Below, one piece after another: positions 23,815-31,316 of a stretch of DNA of 33,042 nucleotides; the first letter of the stretch is position 1, and the number at the start of each line of letters is the position of its first letter. Under the pieces are notes generated by a model. That model was not told the DNA's origin. It ran no database searches and saw only the letters and a list, made by a program, of their open reading frames with translations. The translations under genes were made by a program, and so were the position numbers. This stretch comes from Burkholderiales bacterium (lineage in GTDB: Bacteria; Pseudomonadota; Gammaproteobacteria; Burkholderiales; Burkholderiaceae_C), in NCBI GenBank assembly GCA_947372465.1, contig CANBTT010000033.1:1-33042 (forward strand), read 5' to 3'.

Positions 23815-24996
23815 ATGCAACCTCTAAAAGGCATCACGGTCGTCAGTTTGGAGCACGCGATTGCGGCACCTTTTGCCACTCGTCAATTGGCCGATCTGGG
23901 CGCTAGAGTCATCAAAATAGAGCGCCCCGGCATGGGCGACTTTGCCAGAAAATACGATGAGCGTGCAAGAGGCCTGTCCTCGCATTTTGTTTGGACCAAC
24001 CGCTCAAAAGAGAGCTTGACGCTCGACTTGAAAGACGCGCAAGCCCTGTCTTTGCTCAAACAATTGATTCACCAAGAGGCCGATGTTGTGGTGCAAAACT
24101 TGGCGCCTGGTGCAGCTCAAAGAATGGGCCTTTCTTTTGAGGCCTTGTCCAAAAAGAAACCCGGCATCATTGTTTGCGACATTTCTGGTTACGGCAGCGA
24201 TGGACCTTTCGCAAAGAAAAAAGCCTATGATCTTCTGATCCAAAGCGAGGCGGGTTTTTTAAGCACAACGGGCCGTGAAAATGAGATTGCGAAGGCAGGC
24301 ATTTCGATTGCGGACATCTCTGCAGGGATGTATGCTTATACAAACATTTTGGCCGCTTTGATGCACCGACAACAAACTGGTGAGGGCCAAAGAATAGACA
24401 TTGCCATGCTGGAGACCTTAACGGAATGGATGTCTTTCCCACTTTACTACTCGATGGATGGTGCAAATCCGCCCCCTAGAGCCGGGGCGAGTCACGCCAG
24501 CATTTATCCCTATGGCCCCTTTGAAGCAGGAGACGGCAAAGTCGTGATGCTGGGGCTGCAAAACGAGCGTGAGTGGCTTGTCTTTTGTGAAAAAGTAATG
24601 CGCCAAGCTGAATTAGCAGACGATGAGCGCTTCAACACCAACCCCAAGCGCAGTGAGCGGCGCGAAGAATTGAAGTCATTGATTGTGAAAGCCTTCAGCA
24701 CCCAGACTGCGCTAGAAGTCGCAGCCAGGCTTGAAGAGGCTGGCATTGCCAATGCACAGGTCAACACCATGGCCGATGTCTGGGCCCATGCGCAACTTAA
24801 AGCCAGGGGCCGGTGGTCACAAGTTCAAACGACGGTGGGTGAAATGCCTGCGCTTGTCCCGCCCGGTTCATGGGAGAAGGGCGCTCCAAGAATGGACGCT
24901 GTGCCGGCCGTTGGTGAGCACACGGACTTGATTTTGAAAGGCTTGGGTTGCACTGCGTCAGACATCGAGCAAATGCGCCTCAGAAATGCAATTTAA
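23815..24996 (+). CDS. CaiB/BaiF family (class III) CoA-transferase
   Basis: This 393-residue protein is a second member of the family in the window, clearly diverged from the first. It has ITVVSLEHAIAAPFATRQL, LGARVIKIERPGMGDFAR (29-46), VVQNLAPGA, and the catalytic Asp167 in SIADISAGMYAY, followed by TGEGQRIDIAM and the C-terminal GEHTDLILKGLG. It probably activates an organic acid to its CoA thioester using another acyl-CoA as donor. The frame runs back to a GTG at 23761 that directly follows the ModA-like stop. The ATG at 23815 fits the family N-terminus better, but its ribosome binding site is poor. It is the last gene of the Bug-ModA-like unit. Confidence 0.9.
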   Translation: MQPLKGITVVSLEHAIAAPFATRQLADLGARVIKIERPGMGDFARKYDERARGLSSHFVWTNRSKESLTLDLKDAQALSLLKQLIHQEADVVVQNLAPGAAQRMGLSFEALSKKKPGIIVCDISGYGSDGPFAKKKAYDLLIQSEAGFLSTTGRENEIAKAGISIADISAGMYAYTNILAALMHRQQTGEGQRIDIAMLETLTEWMSFPLYYSMDGANPPPRAGASHASIYPYGPFEAGDGKVVMLGLQNEREWLVFCEKVMRQAELADDERFNTNPKRSERREELKSLIVKAFSTQTALEVAARLEEAGIANAQVNTMADVWAHAQLKARGRWSQVQTTVGEMPALVPPGSWEKGAPRMDAVPAVGEHTDLILKGLGCTASDIEQMRLRNAI

Positions 24997-24999
24997 TCG

Positions 25000-25015
25000 C
25001 TAGGGTGCACCCTAG
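25000..25015. repeat. 16-bp perfect palindrome CTAGGGTGCACCCTAG
   Basis: The palindrome lies 4 nt after the CoA-transferase stop and about 45 bp before the promoter of the DUF1080 gene. It contains two CTAG tetramers, which are generally rare in bacterial genomes. There is no T-tract. It could be a dimeric-repressor operator or a transcript-end hairpin. Confidence 0.5.
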
Positions 25016-25060
25016 GTTCGAAGGTGCAGGCCATGCGCTCTTATTGGCGTAAACACCGCA

Positions 25061-25088
25061 TTGACTGGACGAGCTTCCCCCTTATTAT
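25061..25088 (+). promoter_or_regulatory. Sigma-70 type promoter of the DUF1080 lipoprotein gene
   Basis: TTGACT (25061-25066) and TATTAT (25083-25088) are separated by 16 bp, 28-55 nt before the ATG at 25116. AGGGGA (25105-25110) is the ribosome binding site. Confidence 0.55.
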
Positions 25089-25115
25089 TTGAAGTCATCA
25101 ATTTAGGGGATCAAA

Positions 25116-25715
25116 ATGCGTTTGCGTTATACCTTTGCGGCTTTGTCGTGTGCTTTGTTGTTCAGCTCTTGTGCAGGTTTGAACAACGCCCCTTCAGGCT
25201 ACAGCACCTTGTTTGATGCGGGAAGCAATTTATTGGCTTGGACCAAGAACGGGGACTCCAATTGGCGCATTCAAGACGGCGCGATTCAGGCCGACTTCAT
25301 GCCCGGTAAAACAGCTGGTTTTTTGGTCTCAAAGAAAACCTACACCGATTATCAAATCTACGCTGAGTTCTGGGTTGACGCAGAAACCAACAGTGGTATT
25401 TTCATTCGCTGTGCAAATCCAGAAAAAGTGGGGGCTGACACCTGCTATGAGGTCAATATCTGGGACACCCGGCCCGATCCAAGCTATGGAACAGGCGCCA
25501 TCGTGGACACCATCAAGGTGACCCCACCTTACCCCAAGGTGGGGGGCAAGTGGAGCGTGATGGAAATCTCGGCAAAGGGCGCCCAGTTTGTTGTCAAGAT
25601 CGATGGTCAGATCACGGCATCAGGCACGGATGGCAAACACACCAAAGGCCATATTGCTTTGCAGCATGGTGGTGGAACCGTCAAGTTCAGAAAAATCCTG
25701 ATCAAAGAACTTTGA
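25116..25715 (+). CDS. DUF1080 (3-keto-disaccharide hydrolase-like) lipoprotein
   Basis: This 199-residue exported lipoprotein has a signal peptide ending LLFSSC with lipidated Cys19. The rest is one concanavalin-like beta-sandwich of the DUF1080 family, with STLFDAGSNLLAWTKNGDSN at the start (the FDG-type motif is here FDAG), the strand pair DYQIYAEFWVDAETNSGIFIRC, YEVNIWDT and a final GHIALQHGGGTVKFRKILIKEL. Some DUF1080 proteins hydrolyse 3-keto-glycosides; most are uncharacterised. It has its own promoter and a good ribosome binding site, so it is probably monocistronic. It is convergent with the Crp/Fnr gene. Confidence 0.88.
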   Translation: MRLRYTFAALSCALLFSSCAGLNNAPSGYSTLFDAGSNLLAWTKNGDSNWRIQDGAIQADFMPGKTAGFLVSKKTYTDYQIYAEFWVDAETNSGIFIRCANPEKVGADTCYEVNIWDTRPDPSYGTGAIVDTIKVTPPYPKVGGKWSVMEISAKGAQFVVKIDGQITASGTDGKHTKGHIALQHGGGTVKFRKILIKEL

Positions 25716-25785
25716 CATTTAATGACATTCATTTGTATCAGATGAGGCATGAAGGTGAACTGAACCAGGGCCCCGGGCGAGTCAA

Positions 25786-25799
25786 GACATATGTATGTC
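25786..25799. repeat. Inverted repeat GACATA-TG-TATGTC
   Basis: A 14-bp inverted repeat lies in the 258-bp gap between the convergent DUF1080 and Crp/Fnr genes. Two TGACATT copies 10 bp apart lie earlier in the gap (25713-25729). No gene or intrinsic terminator is evident in the gap. Confidence 0.3.
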
Positions 25800-25973
25800 C
25801 AACGTTGTTTTGTGCAGGCGAAGGGATAGGTGTCAGCACTTTTTAAGAAGTGTGCTTAAGTTTTTTGAAGGACGCTCAAGCGCGAGTTGAGCTCGTCCCA
25901 ACAAGGCTATGTGGATTGCCCTTGGAGAGGCAGGTAGAGTCATTAAATTAAAGAATTGAATGAAATTTCACTT

Positions 25974-26693
25974 TCATATGGCTATTAGATCGGGAAGCAA
26001 TCGATCGTATTCTTTTTTGACAACGGCATAACACTCGCAGGAGTTTCTCTCTAAAGCCAAACGATCTAAAACTTCAATTTTTCCACGCCTGTAGCTAATG
26101 AGTCCCTTTTTTTGAAGTCTGCCTGCCGCTTCAGTCACTCCTTCACGTCTTACACCAAGCATGTTGGCAATGAGTTCTTGCGTCATGTTCAAGTGGTTGG
26201 TCTTTAAGCGATCCAGGCTCAATAGCAACCATCGGCACAACTGCTGATCCAAAGAGTGGTGTCGATTACAGACTGCAGTTTGTGTCATTTGAGTCAGCAG
26301 GGCTTGCGTGTATCGAAGCAACAAGTGCATGACCGGTAGCGATTGACTAAATTCACTCTTAAGGCAAGTGGCATTGAGTTGAATGCATTTTCCTGCACTC
26401 TGAACAACTGCTCTGCTGGGCGTAAACTCTCCACCCATGAAAAGAGAAATCCCAACAATGCCTTCATTGCCGACAACAGCAATTTCTGTTGAAGATCCGT
26501 TTTCTAGGACAAACAACAGTGAAACTATGGCGTCTATTGGAAAGTAGACGTTTTTCATTTTGATATTAGACTCATACAGAACTTGGCCAAGTTTTAAGTC
26601 AATGATCTCAAGTTCTGGTTCCCATCTTAACCATTCAACATCGGGCAATGCTGCTAAAAGGTGGTTTTTTGATTTATCAATCATTTTTCGCAT
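25974..26693 (-). CDS. Crp/Fnr-family transcriptional regulator
   Basis: This 239-residue protein has an N-terminal cyclic-nucleotide-binding-type beta-roll (KLGQVLYESNIKMKNVYFPIDAI, ENGSSTEIAVVGNEGIVGISLFMGG). A dimerisation helix follows (about 125-150), then a C-terminal winged helix with MTQELIANMLGVRREGVTEA as the helix-turn-helix and GLISYRRGKIEVLDR as the wing. The roll lacks the Arg-Ser pair that binds cAMP in Crp and has no N-terminal Cys cluster for an Fe-S centre as in Fnr, so its signal is unknown; members of this branch are often annotated only as Crp/Fnr regulators. Start ATG 26693 follows AAGGGAAG. It lies downstream of the dioxygenase-DUF3500 operon on the same strand, with a 351-bp gap, and could regulate that operon. 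Confidence 0.9.
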   Translation of the reverse strand: MRKMIDKSKNHLLAALPDVEWLRWEPELEIIDLKLGQVLYESNIKMKNVYFPIDAIVSLLFVLENGSSTEIAVVGNEGIVGISLFMGGEFTPSRAVVQSAGKCIQLNATCLKSEFSQSLPVMHLLLRYTQALLTQMTQTAVCNRHHSLDQQLCRWLLLSLDRLKTNHLNMTQELIANMLGVRREGVTEAAGRLQKKGLISYRRGKIEVLDRLALERNSCECYAVVKKEYDRLLPDLIAI

Positions 26694-27044
26694 ATGCTTC
26701 CCTTATTATCAATAAATGTATGCGATTTCATGCTTTTATTCTGTTCGGTATCGAACATAGTGATTTGTGAAATTAAATGGTCCCTTTGAGCAAATGGGCG
26801 TGCATTCCCCATCCTTGGCGTGAGCCTGGGTGGCGTCTAGTGAACGGTGCTTGCTAAAGCCCCCTGCCTTTCTTTCTGGCATGTTCCTCAGCACACTGCG
26901 CGGCCACATACGCCCGTACCGTCTCAATCGTTGCGCCGACGCTTACCCAGATTTTTTTGCACCTATTGGCTTCACTGAGGGAGGCAACGGCTCACTTGGA
27001 CTTGAAGAAATTAGTGATTGAGTTTTTGTCGTGAAACTTAAAAT
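26694..27044. other. 351-bp intergenic stretch between SDR and Crp/Fnr genes
   Basis: It holds the Crp/Fnr promoter region at its left end (GATAAT near 26710 on the minus strand) and a decayed reading frame described separately. No other gene, terminator or repeat is convincing. Confidence 0.5.
26854..26960 (-). pseudogene. Possible 3' remnant of an IS200/IS605-type transposase (TnpA)
   Basis: On the minus strand, a frame ending at TAG (26854-26856) reads KKIWVSVGATIETVRAYVAAQ and then CAEEHARKKGRGL. The W-x-x-x-VG-ATIETV-x-x-YV-x-xQ pattern recalls the C-terminal end of Y1 transposases, where a YI-x-x-Q helix closes the protein. Only about 35 codons are left, the conserved Tyr/Phe-rich strand between W and VG seems lost, and no start codon or upstream domain is present. 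This rests on a remembered pattern and is weak. Confidence 0.25.
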
Positions 27045-27824
27045 CTAAATGAGGCCGTGGTATGAGCCACCATCAAGTTGCAAATTTTGGCCAGAAATAA
27101 AACCTGCTTGCGCGCTGCATAAAAAAGCGCATGCATCACCAAACTCTTCAGGCAAACCAAATCTTTTGGCCGCAACGGTTTCAGTAATTTTCGCTCTTGC
27201 TTGTTCAAAACTGATGTTCTGTAGTTTCATCATCCGCTCTGTCATGAATTGTTGCCTTGGGGTATCAATCCTTTCGGGCAATAAATTATTGATCGTTACA
27301 TTGTCAACAATGGATTCGAGAGAGACCGATTTGCTAAAGGCCGTGAGCCCAGTGCGCGCCGTTGTTGAAAGAGCCATGTGAGGCCTTGGACTTTTGACCA
27401 TGGCGGATGTGATGTTGATAATTCGTCCGAATCTTCGCTCTCTCATGCCTTCAATAAATCCTCTGATTAATAAAATGGGCGCCAGCATGTTGCTCTCTAA
27501 AGCTTCAATCCATGCGTCATGGTCCCAGTCTTTCATGCTCCCAGGGGCTGGGCCTGCATTGTTGTTCACCAAAATATCTAGAGTTTTGAAGTGCTCAAAA
27601 AGTTTTTGTCGGTCGCTGTCTTTGGTGATATCTGCCTGTATCGTTTTTACAGTGATCCCCGTTTTTTCAAAAATACTTATTTTCGCCAGTTCTAATCGAG
27701 ATTGATCACGGCCGTTGATGTAAACATCCGCGCCTTCTTTCGCTAGTGAAGTTGCACAAGCCAGCCCCAATCCTTGTGAAGATGCGCAAACCAGTGCCAT
27801 CTTGCCTTTGATTCCTAAATCCAT
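27045..27824 (-). CDS. SDR-fold protein, BKR-like, with altered catalytic residues
   Basis: This 259-residue protein has the short-chain dehydrogenase fold: a dinucleotide loop ASSQGLG (14-20) in place of TGxxxGIG, ADITKD, NNNAG (87-91), a Ser at 140 (NITSAM) and a C-terminal FLCSAQAGFISGQNLQLDGG. The YxxxK motif is absent. By alignment, Ser153 stands where the catalytic Tyr should be and Arg157 where the Lys should be (STTAR). I recall an SDR subgroup described as resembling 3-oxoacyl-ACP reductases while lacking the tetrad, and this fits it. The reaction is unknown; it may be a non-redox enzyme or a binding protein. It is the last gene of the operon, 11 nt after the Bug gene. Confidence 0.88.
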   Translation of the reverse strand: MDLGIKGKMALVCASSQGLGLACATSLAKEGADVYINGRDQSRLELAKISIFEKTGITVKTIQADITKDSDRQKLFEHFKTLDILVNNNAGPAPGSMKDWDHDAWIEALESNMLAPILLIRGFIEGMRERRFGRIINITSAMVKSPRPHMALSTTARTGLTAFSKSVSLESIVDNVTINNLLPERIDTPRQQFMTERMMKLQNISFEQARAKITETVAAKRFGLPEEFGDACAFLCSAQAGFISGQNLQLDGGSYHGLI

Positions 27825-27835
27825 TTAGTTTTTCT

Positions 27836-28828
27836 TTATTTTTTGATTGATACATGTGCGGTCTTGATCACGTTGGACCATTGCGTTCTTTCAAGATTCA
27901 TCATTTTGCTGAACTCTTGTGATCCATAGGCAACGGGATCAAAACTCATCTCTTTCATCTTCTTTTGAAATGTTGCGTCTTTGGCCAGTGCGATCAATTC
28001 CTTTTCCCAAAATCCGACGATATCAGCGGGTGTTTTGGCCGAGAAAAAAGCACCATACCAATTCATGATATCCAAGTTGCTCAGTCCACTTTCAGCCAAA
28101 GTTGGTAAATCTGGATAGGCCTCTAAACGCGAGGATTCTAGGGTGGCCAAGGCTTTGAGTTTCCCAGACTTGATGTGTTCTTTCACGGATTCAACCGATT
28201 GAACCAAGAATTGAACATCTCCACCCAATAGGCCCATGACCGCTGGAGAACTTCCTTGGTAGGGCACGTTGGTCAGCTGAATGCCCGCTTTTGTGAAAAT
28301 AATCTCTGAGATCAAATGAAAAGCATGACCGAGGCCGGGTGTGCCGTAGAAAATTTTATTGGGTTCTTTTTTCGCCAATGCAATAAATTCTCCCAGGGTG
28401 TTGGCTTTGACGTTCCCATTGATGACGATCACAGCAGGATTTCTTCCTAATAGAGCTGCAGGGATGAGATCTCTATTGGCGTCATAGGGCGGTTTGGGTT
28501 CAAAATGCTCAGCGATGGTGATCGGCGTTGGTGGAGAGAAGAGCAAGGTGTAACCATCGGCTGGTGCCTTCACCACATAGTTCGCTCCAATTTGACCTGA
28601 TGCGCCTGGCATGTTTTCAACAACAATTTGTTGGCCCCACTTTGTGCCCAGGATGGACGCGGCCAAGCGTCCAACCGTATCAGGGCCACCCGCAGCTGGG
28701 AAGGGCAAAATCATACGGATGGATTTGGATGGGTATTTGTTGTTTTGCGCATGGCTGAAAGAAGGGCTTAAAGCGCTCAAGGCAATACCACCCAATAATC
28801 TTCGACGTGTACTGGAAAAATAATCCAT
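27836..28828 (-). CDS. Bug/TctC-family substrate-binding protein with a Tat-like signal
   Basis: This 330-residue receptor begins MDYFSSTRRRLLGGIALSAL, with a Tat-type Arg pair before the hydrophobic core, and is cut near SHAQ. The mature part has NKYPSKSIRMILPFPAAGGPDTVGR, VVENMPGASGQIG and APADGYTLLFS, as in all Bug proteins. The frame is open to 28948 and overlaps the DUF3500 gene, but the ATG at 28828 gives the proper signal sequence and lies 49 nt after the DUF3500 stop. Its place between DUF3500 and the SDR gene suggests it captures the substrate or an intermediate of the pathway encoded here. Confidence 0.92.
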   Translation of the reverse strand: MDYFSSTRRRLLGGIALSALSPSFSHAQNNKYPSKSIRMILPFPAAGGPDTVGRLAASILGTKWGQQIVVENMPGASGQIGANYVVKAPADGYTLLFSPPTPITIAEHFEPKPPYDANRDLIPAALLGRNPAVIVINGNVKANTLGEFIALAKKEPNKIFYGTPGLGHAFHLISEIIFTKAGIQLTNVPYQGSSPAVMGLLGGDVQFLVQSVESVKEHIKSGKLKALATLESSRLEAYPDLPTLAESGLSNLDIMNWYGAFFSAKTPADIVGFWEKELIALAKDATFQKKMKEMSFDPVAYGSQEFSKMMNLERTQWSNVIKTAHVSIKK

Positions 28829-28877
28829 ATGATTCTCGTTTTTAAAAGTTAGGTGAACAGAATTTAGGTGCGAATAA

Positions 28878-30203
28878 TTAATCGTGATCGTGTGAGTGTC
28901 CGTGATCGTGGGAATGCCCTTGGTGATGAATCGGTCCTCCAGCAACACCAGGCTTGATGCGTTGATCGTGTTCTTGTTGGTAGTGCAGCTTTAACAGATC
29001 AATGCCATAGTCGCCACCATTGGGCGTTCTCACAATGGTATGAATATGGAATTTTGCTGGGAGTGCATTTGTTAGAAAAACCCCTGAGTGGTGATCAAAC
29101 TCAATCATTACAACGGGACTGTGAATCCGGTAGTAAAACGTATCATTTTCACCCGTGCCACCAATCCAAGAAAAATGGGTGTCGTCCAAATGCTGTTCAA
29201 TTTGCTCAAGCCTAGCTTTTTGAGGCCCTGGTGGCATGGGTGCCAAGTACGTCTCTATGAGCCTGAGCAGTTGTATTTTTTGTGACGCATTCAAGTCTTT
29301 TCCAGCGATACCTTCGTAGGGAATCACACGGTTGTCTTGCAATGCGCCAGTAAGGTGCAGTTGATCGGCCTTGTGTCGTCTCCCCTCAGGCAAATCTCCT
29401 CCAACAGTTGAGTGGTAGAGAATGGCTTGTGCTTTTTGATGAGCACTCATGGACTGCATAAAAGACAGTCCCTTGAGCTCCTCATCTTCAAACAAGGCAA
29501 TGCCTTTGTTGGGCCCCACATCAATGTGTGTAGGCTCTGCGCCCATAAAGGTTGGGGTCAGCACCATTTGGTCGCCAATGACCAAACAATTGATGGCCAA
29601 ATGATGCCCCATCAGTTGCCAGCCCCATGGTTGGGTGGCGGATGGCTCTCCAAACAGGGTGAAATTAAAACTCCACTCACCAAGCACTTTGGTGTTACCA
29701 GTCAGTTCACCTAAAAAGTGATTGACTTTCATCACATCCCGTGTTTTCTTAAATCCCGTCTCACTCAAGCTCGAGGAGATGACTTTTAAGATCAGCTTTT
29801 TGATTGTCTCGTCGACTTCTTCCAGTCGAAGGCCAAACCGGTAGATGTACATCTCCGTGTTGTTCCACCTGCGCCACTCACGTGCATCAATGGGCAAACA
29901 CAATGATTTTTTTTGATCATTTGTCAAGTGCTTGAGCAAAGTGTGGGTGGCTTGAAGCATCGGGATGATGGGCGCATTTTGAGACGCTCTTTTAGAGAGG
30001 CCGGCAATGGGCTCACCATTTGTTGTGATGCCTTTAAAGGGTTCAGCGTAGAGCTTTTCCCATGGCTTGAATAGCAATTCTTGAGGGAGTGGATTGGCCA
30101 ATCCTGCGTCCCCGTGCTGATAGGCATCTCTACCCTGAAATGCCGCCACCCTTGGATAGTCAAGGGTGGGGACAAAAGGCCTGAAATCCTTCGAGTTCGT
30201 CAT
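28878..30203 (-). CDS. DUF3500-domain protein with a His-rich C-terminal tail
   Basis: This 441-residue protein matches the DUF3500 family. Recognisable segments are LTNDQKKSLCLPIDAREWRRWNN, EMYIYRFGLRLEEV, the highly conserved WSFNFTLFGEPSATQPWGWQ and then LMGHHLAINC, VGPNKGIALFEDEE, and near the end DTFYYRIHSPVVMIEFDHH followed by HIHTIVRTPNGGDYG. The repeated His, Glu and Asp in these segments suggest a metal-dependent enzyme, but no function is established for the family. There is no signal peptide. The last ~19 residues (HHQGHSHDHGHSHDHD) are almost all His, Asp, Gly and Ser, and could hold or bind metal. Its ATG overlaps the dioxygenase stop by 4 nt, so the two proteins are probably made in fixed ratio and act on the same pathway. 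Confidence 0.82.
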   Translation of the reverse strand: MTNSKDFRPFVPTLDYPRVAAFQGRDAYQHGDAGLANPLPQELLFKPWEKLYAEPFKGITTNGEPIAGLSKRASQNAPIIPMLQATHTLLKHLTNDQKKSLCLPIDAREWRRWNNTEMYIYRFGLRLEEVDETIKKLILKVISSSLSETGFKKTRDVMKVNHFLGELTGNTKVLGEWSFNFTLFGEPSATQPWGWQLMGHHLAINCLVIGDQMVLTPTFMGAEPTHIDVGPNKGIALFEDEELKGLSFMQSMSAHQKAQAILYHSTVGGDLPEGRRHKADQLHLTGALQDNRVIPYEGIAGKDLNASQKIQLLRLIETYLAPMPPGPQKARLEQIEQHLDDTHFSWIGGTGENDTFYYRIHSPVVMIEFDHHSGVFLTNALPAKFHIHTIVRTPNGGDYGIDLLKLHYQQEHDQRIKPGVAGGPIHHQGHSHDHGHSHDHD

Positions 30204-31108
30204 GCTTTGGGTGAATCAAAGTAGACTTTTTTCTGAGCGTCCTTGAGTGATTGGTTGGGCATGGGAGAAATCCCCCAGTGATCAATTCTGCCTGGGGGCC
30301 ATGTCCAATCGCTGGGCGAACCTGCTTTGTAATCGTCGTTGATTTGTTCGACTTCACTGGTGTATTCGACTACGATGTCATGGGGGCCCACAAAGTAGTT
30401 GAAGGTGTTGTTGCCTGGACCATGGCGACCAGGGCCCCATGCAATAGGAAAGCCTGCGTCTTTGAGTCGTCCGCCACCTCGCATCACAGAATCCAAATCT
30501 GGGACCAGAAAAGCAATGTGATTCAAGGCATTGTTGTCGGTGTCCCCAAAGGCGATGCTGTGGTGATCGTTGTTGCACCTCATGAATGCCATCATCTTTG
30601 TTCGGTCCGACAATGAGAAGTCAAACACATCTTCGTAAAACTTCTGAGTCACAGCAATTTCATCTGAATTCAAAACCACATGGGCCAAACGGATAGGGCG
30701 ATCCTTTTGTTCCTCACCCGCTTTGTTTTGAAGGTCGTCGAACACGAGTTTATAAATACGTCCCACTTTGTCGGAAATGATGCACGCGACGCCACCTCCA
30801 GGCTCGTTCAATGGCGCTGTTTGCGAGATGACTGTTCCATTGGAGCCCAGGTGAGCTTTTATCTCTTCAATCGCTTGCAAGCTTCTAACCCTTAGGCTCA
30901 CGTCAATGAGTTTTGCTGGACCGTTCGATTGCCTAAGAGAGATTAAAAATGCATCTGAGCCTGTTCCCTTGAAGTAATGAATACCCTCCCGAGATTCAGC
31001 AAGCTCAAGGCCCCAGGTTTTTGTGAAAAAGTCACAGGTGGTTTGCAGGTCTGGCACACTCAGCGCAACACTGCGTACGCCAGAAATTCTTGAGGAAGCA
31101 TGGGTCAT
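30200..31108 (-). CDS. Type I extradiol (VOC-superfamily) ring-cleavage dioxygenase
   Basis: This 302-residue protein has two vicinal-oxygen-chelate domains, the size and layout of BphC-type 2,3-dihydroxybiphenyl dioxygenases. The C-terminal domain carries the facial triad His143 (LAHVVLN), His197 (LNHIAFLVPD) and Glu248 (VVEYTSE), and the active-site His pair NDHHSIAFGD (180-189), all with BphC-like spacing. GPGRHGPGNNTFNYFVGPHD precedes the Glu, as in catechol-cleaving members. It likely cleaves a catechol meta to the hydroxyls using Fe(II) or Mn(II). It is the first gene of the operon with DUF3500, Bug and SDR genes, and is divergent from the GlcG/HbpS-like gene. The ATG at 31108 has no good Shine-Dalgarno, but no better start exists. 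Confidence 0.9.
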   Translation of the reverse strand: MTHASSRISGVRSVALSVPDLQTTCDFFTKTWGLELAESREGIHYFKGTGSDAFLISLRQSNGPAKLIDVSLRVRSLQAIEEIKAHLGSNGTVISQTAPLNEPGGGVACIISDKVGRIYKLVFDDLQNKAGEEQKDRPIRLAHVVLNSDEIAVTQKFYEDVFDFSLSDRTKMMAFMRCNNDHHSIAFGDTDNNALNHIAFLVPDLDSVMRGGGRLKDAGFPIAWGPGRHGPGNNTFNYFVGPHDIVVEYTSEVEQINDDYKAGSPSDWTWPPGRIDHWGISPMPNQSLKDAQKKVYFDSPKA

Positions 31109-31262
31109 GATATAAGTCCAATGGGCAAAGGTGAATGCGCGATCAAGGGGATCGTTGCGAAAGGTTCAATGAAGGAGTGTAATTTGATTTTGTTCTTCTC
31201 CGAGCATTTGAAGATCTTGCATTTTGATTGGTGTTTTCCCTAGGGGCGCATGTGCGGTAGCA

Positions 31263-31291
31263 TTGACTTAAAAGTTTAAAACCTGTTTAGA
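31263..31291 (+). promoter_or_regulatory. Possible promoter of the GlcG/HbpS-like gene
   Basis: TTGACT (31263-31268) lies 17 bp before TTTAGA (31286-31291). The -35 is good and the -10 poor. The 208-bp divergent gap must also hold the dioxygenase promoter, which I could not place. Confidence 0.3.
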
Positions 31292-31303
31292 TTCACCAAA
31301 TAC

Positions 31304-31309
31304 AAGGAG
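31304..31309 (+). promoter_or_regulatory. Shine-Dalgarno that supports a TTG start
   Basis: AAGGAG lies 7 nt before TTG at 31317, and no ATG or GTG fits the family N-terminus better, so the gene probably uses the rare start TTG. Confidence 0.7.
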
Positions 31310-31316
31310 CGTTCAA

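Noticed and set aside
25002-25040. GGTTCGAA near the palindrome as a tRNA T-arm or attachment site
   Set aside because: The bases around it do not form a T-stem, and no acceptor or anticodon stems could be folded.
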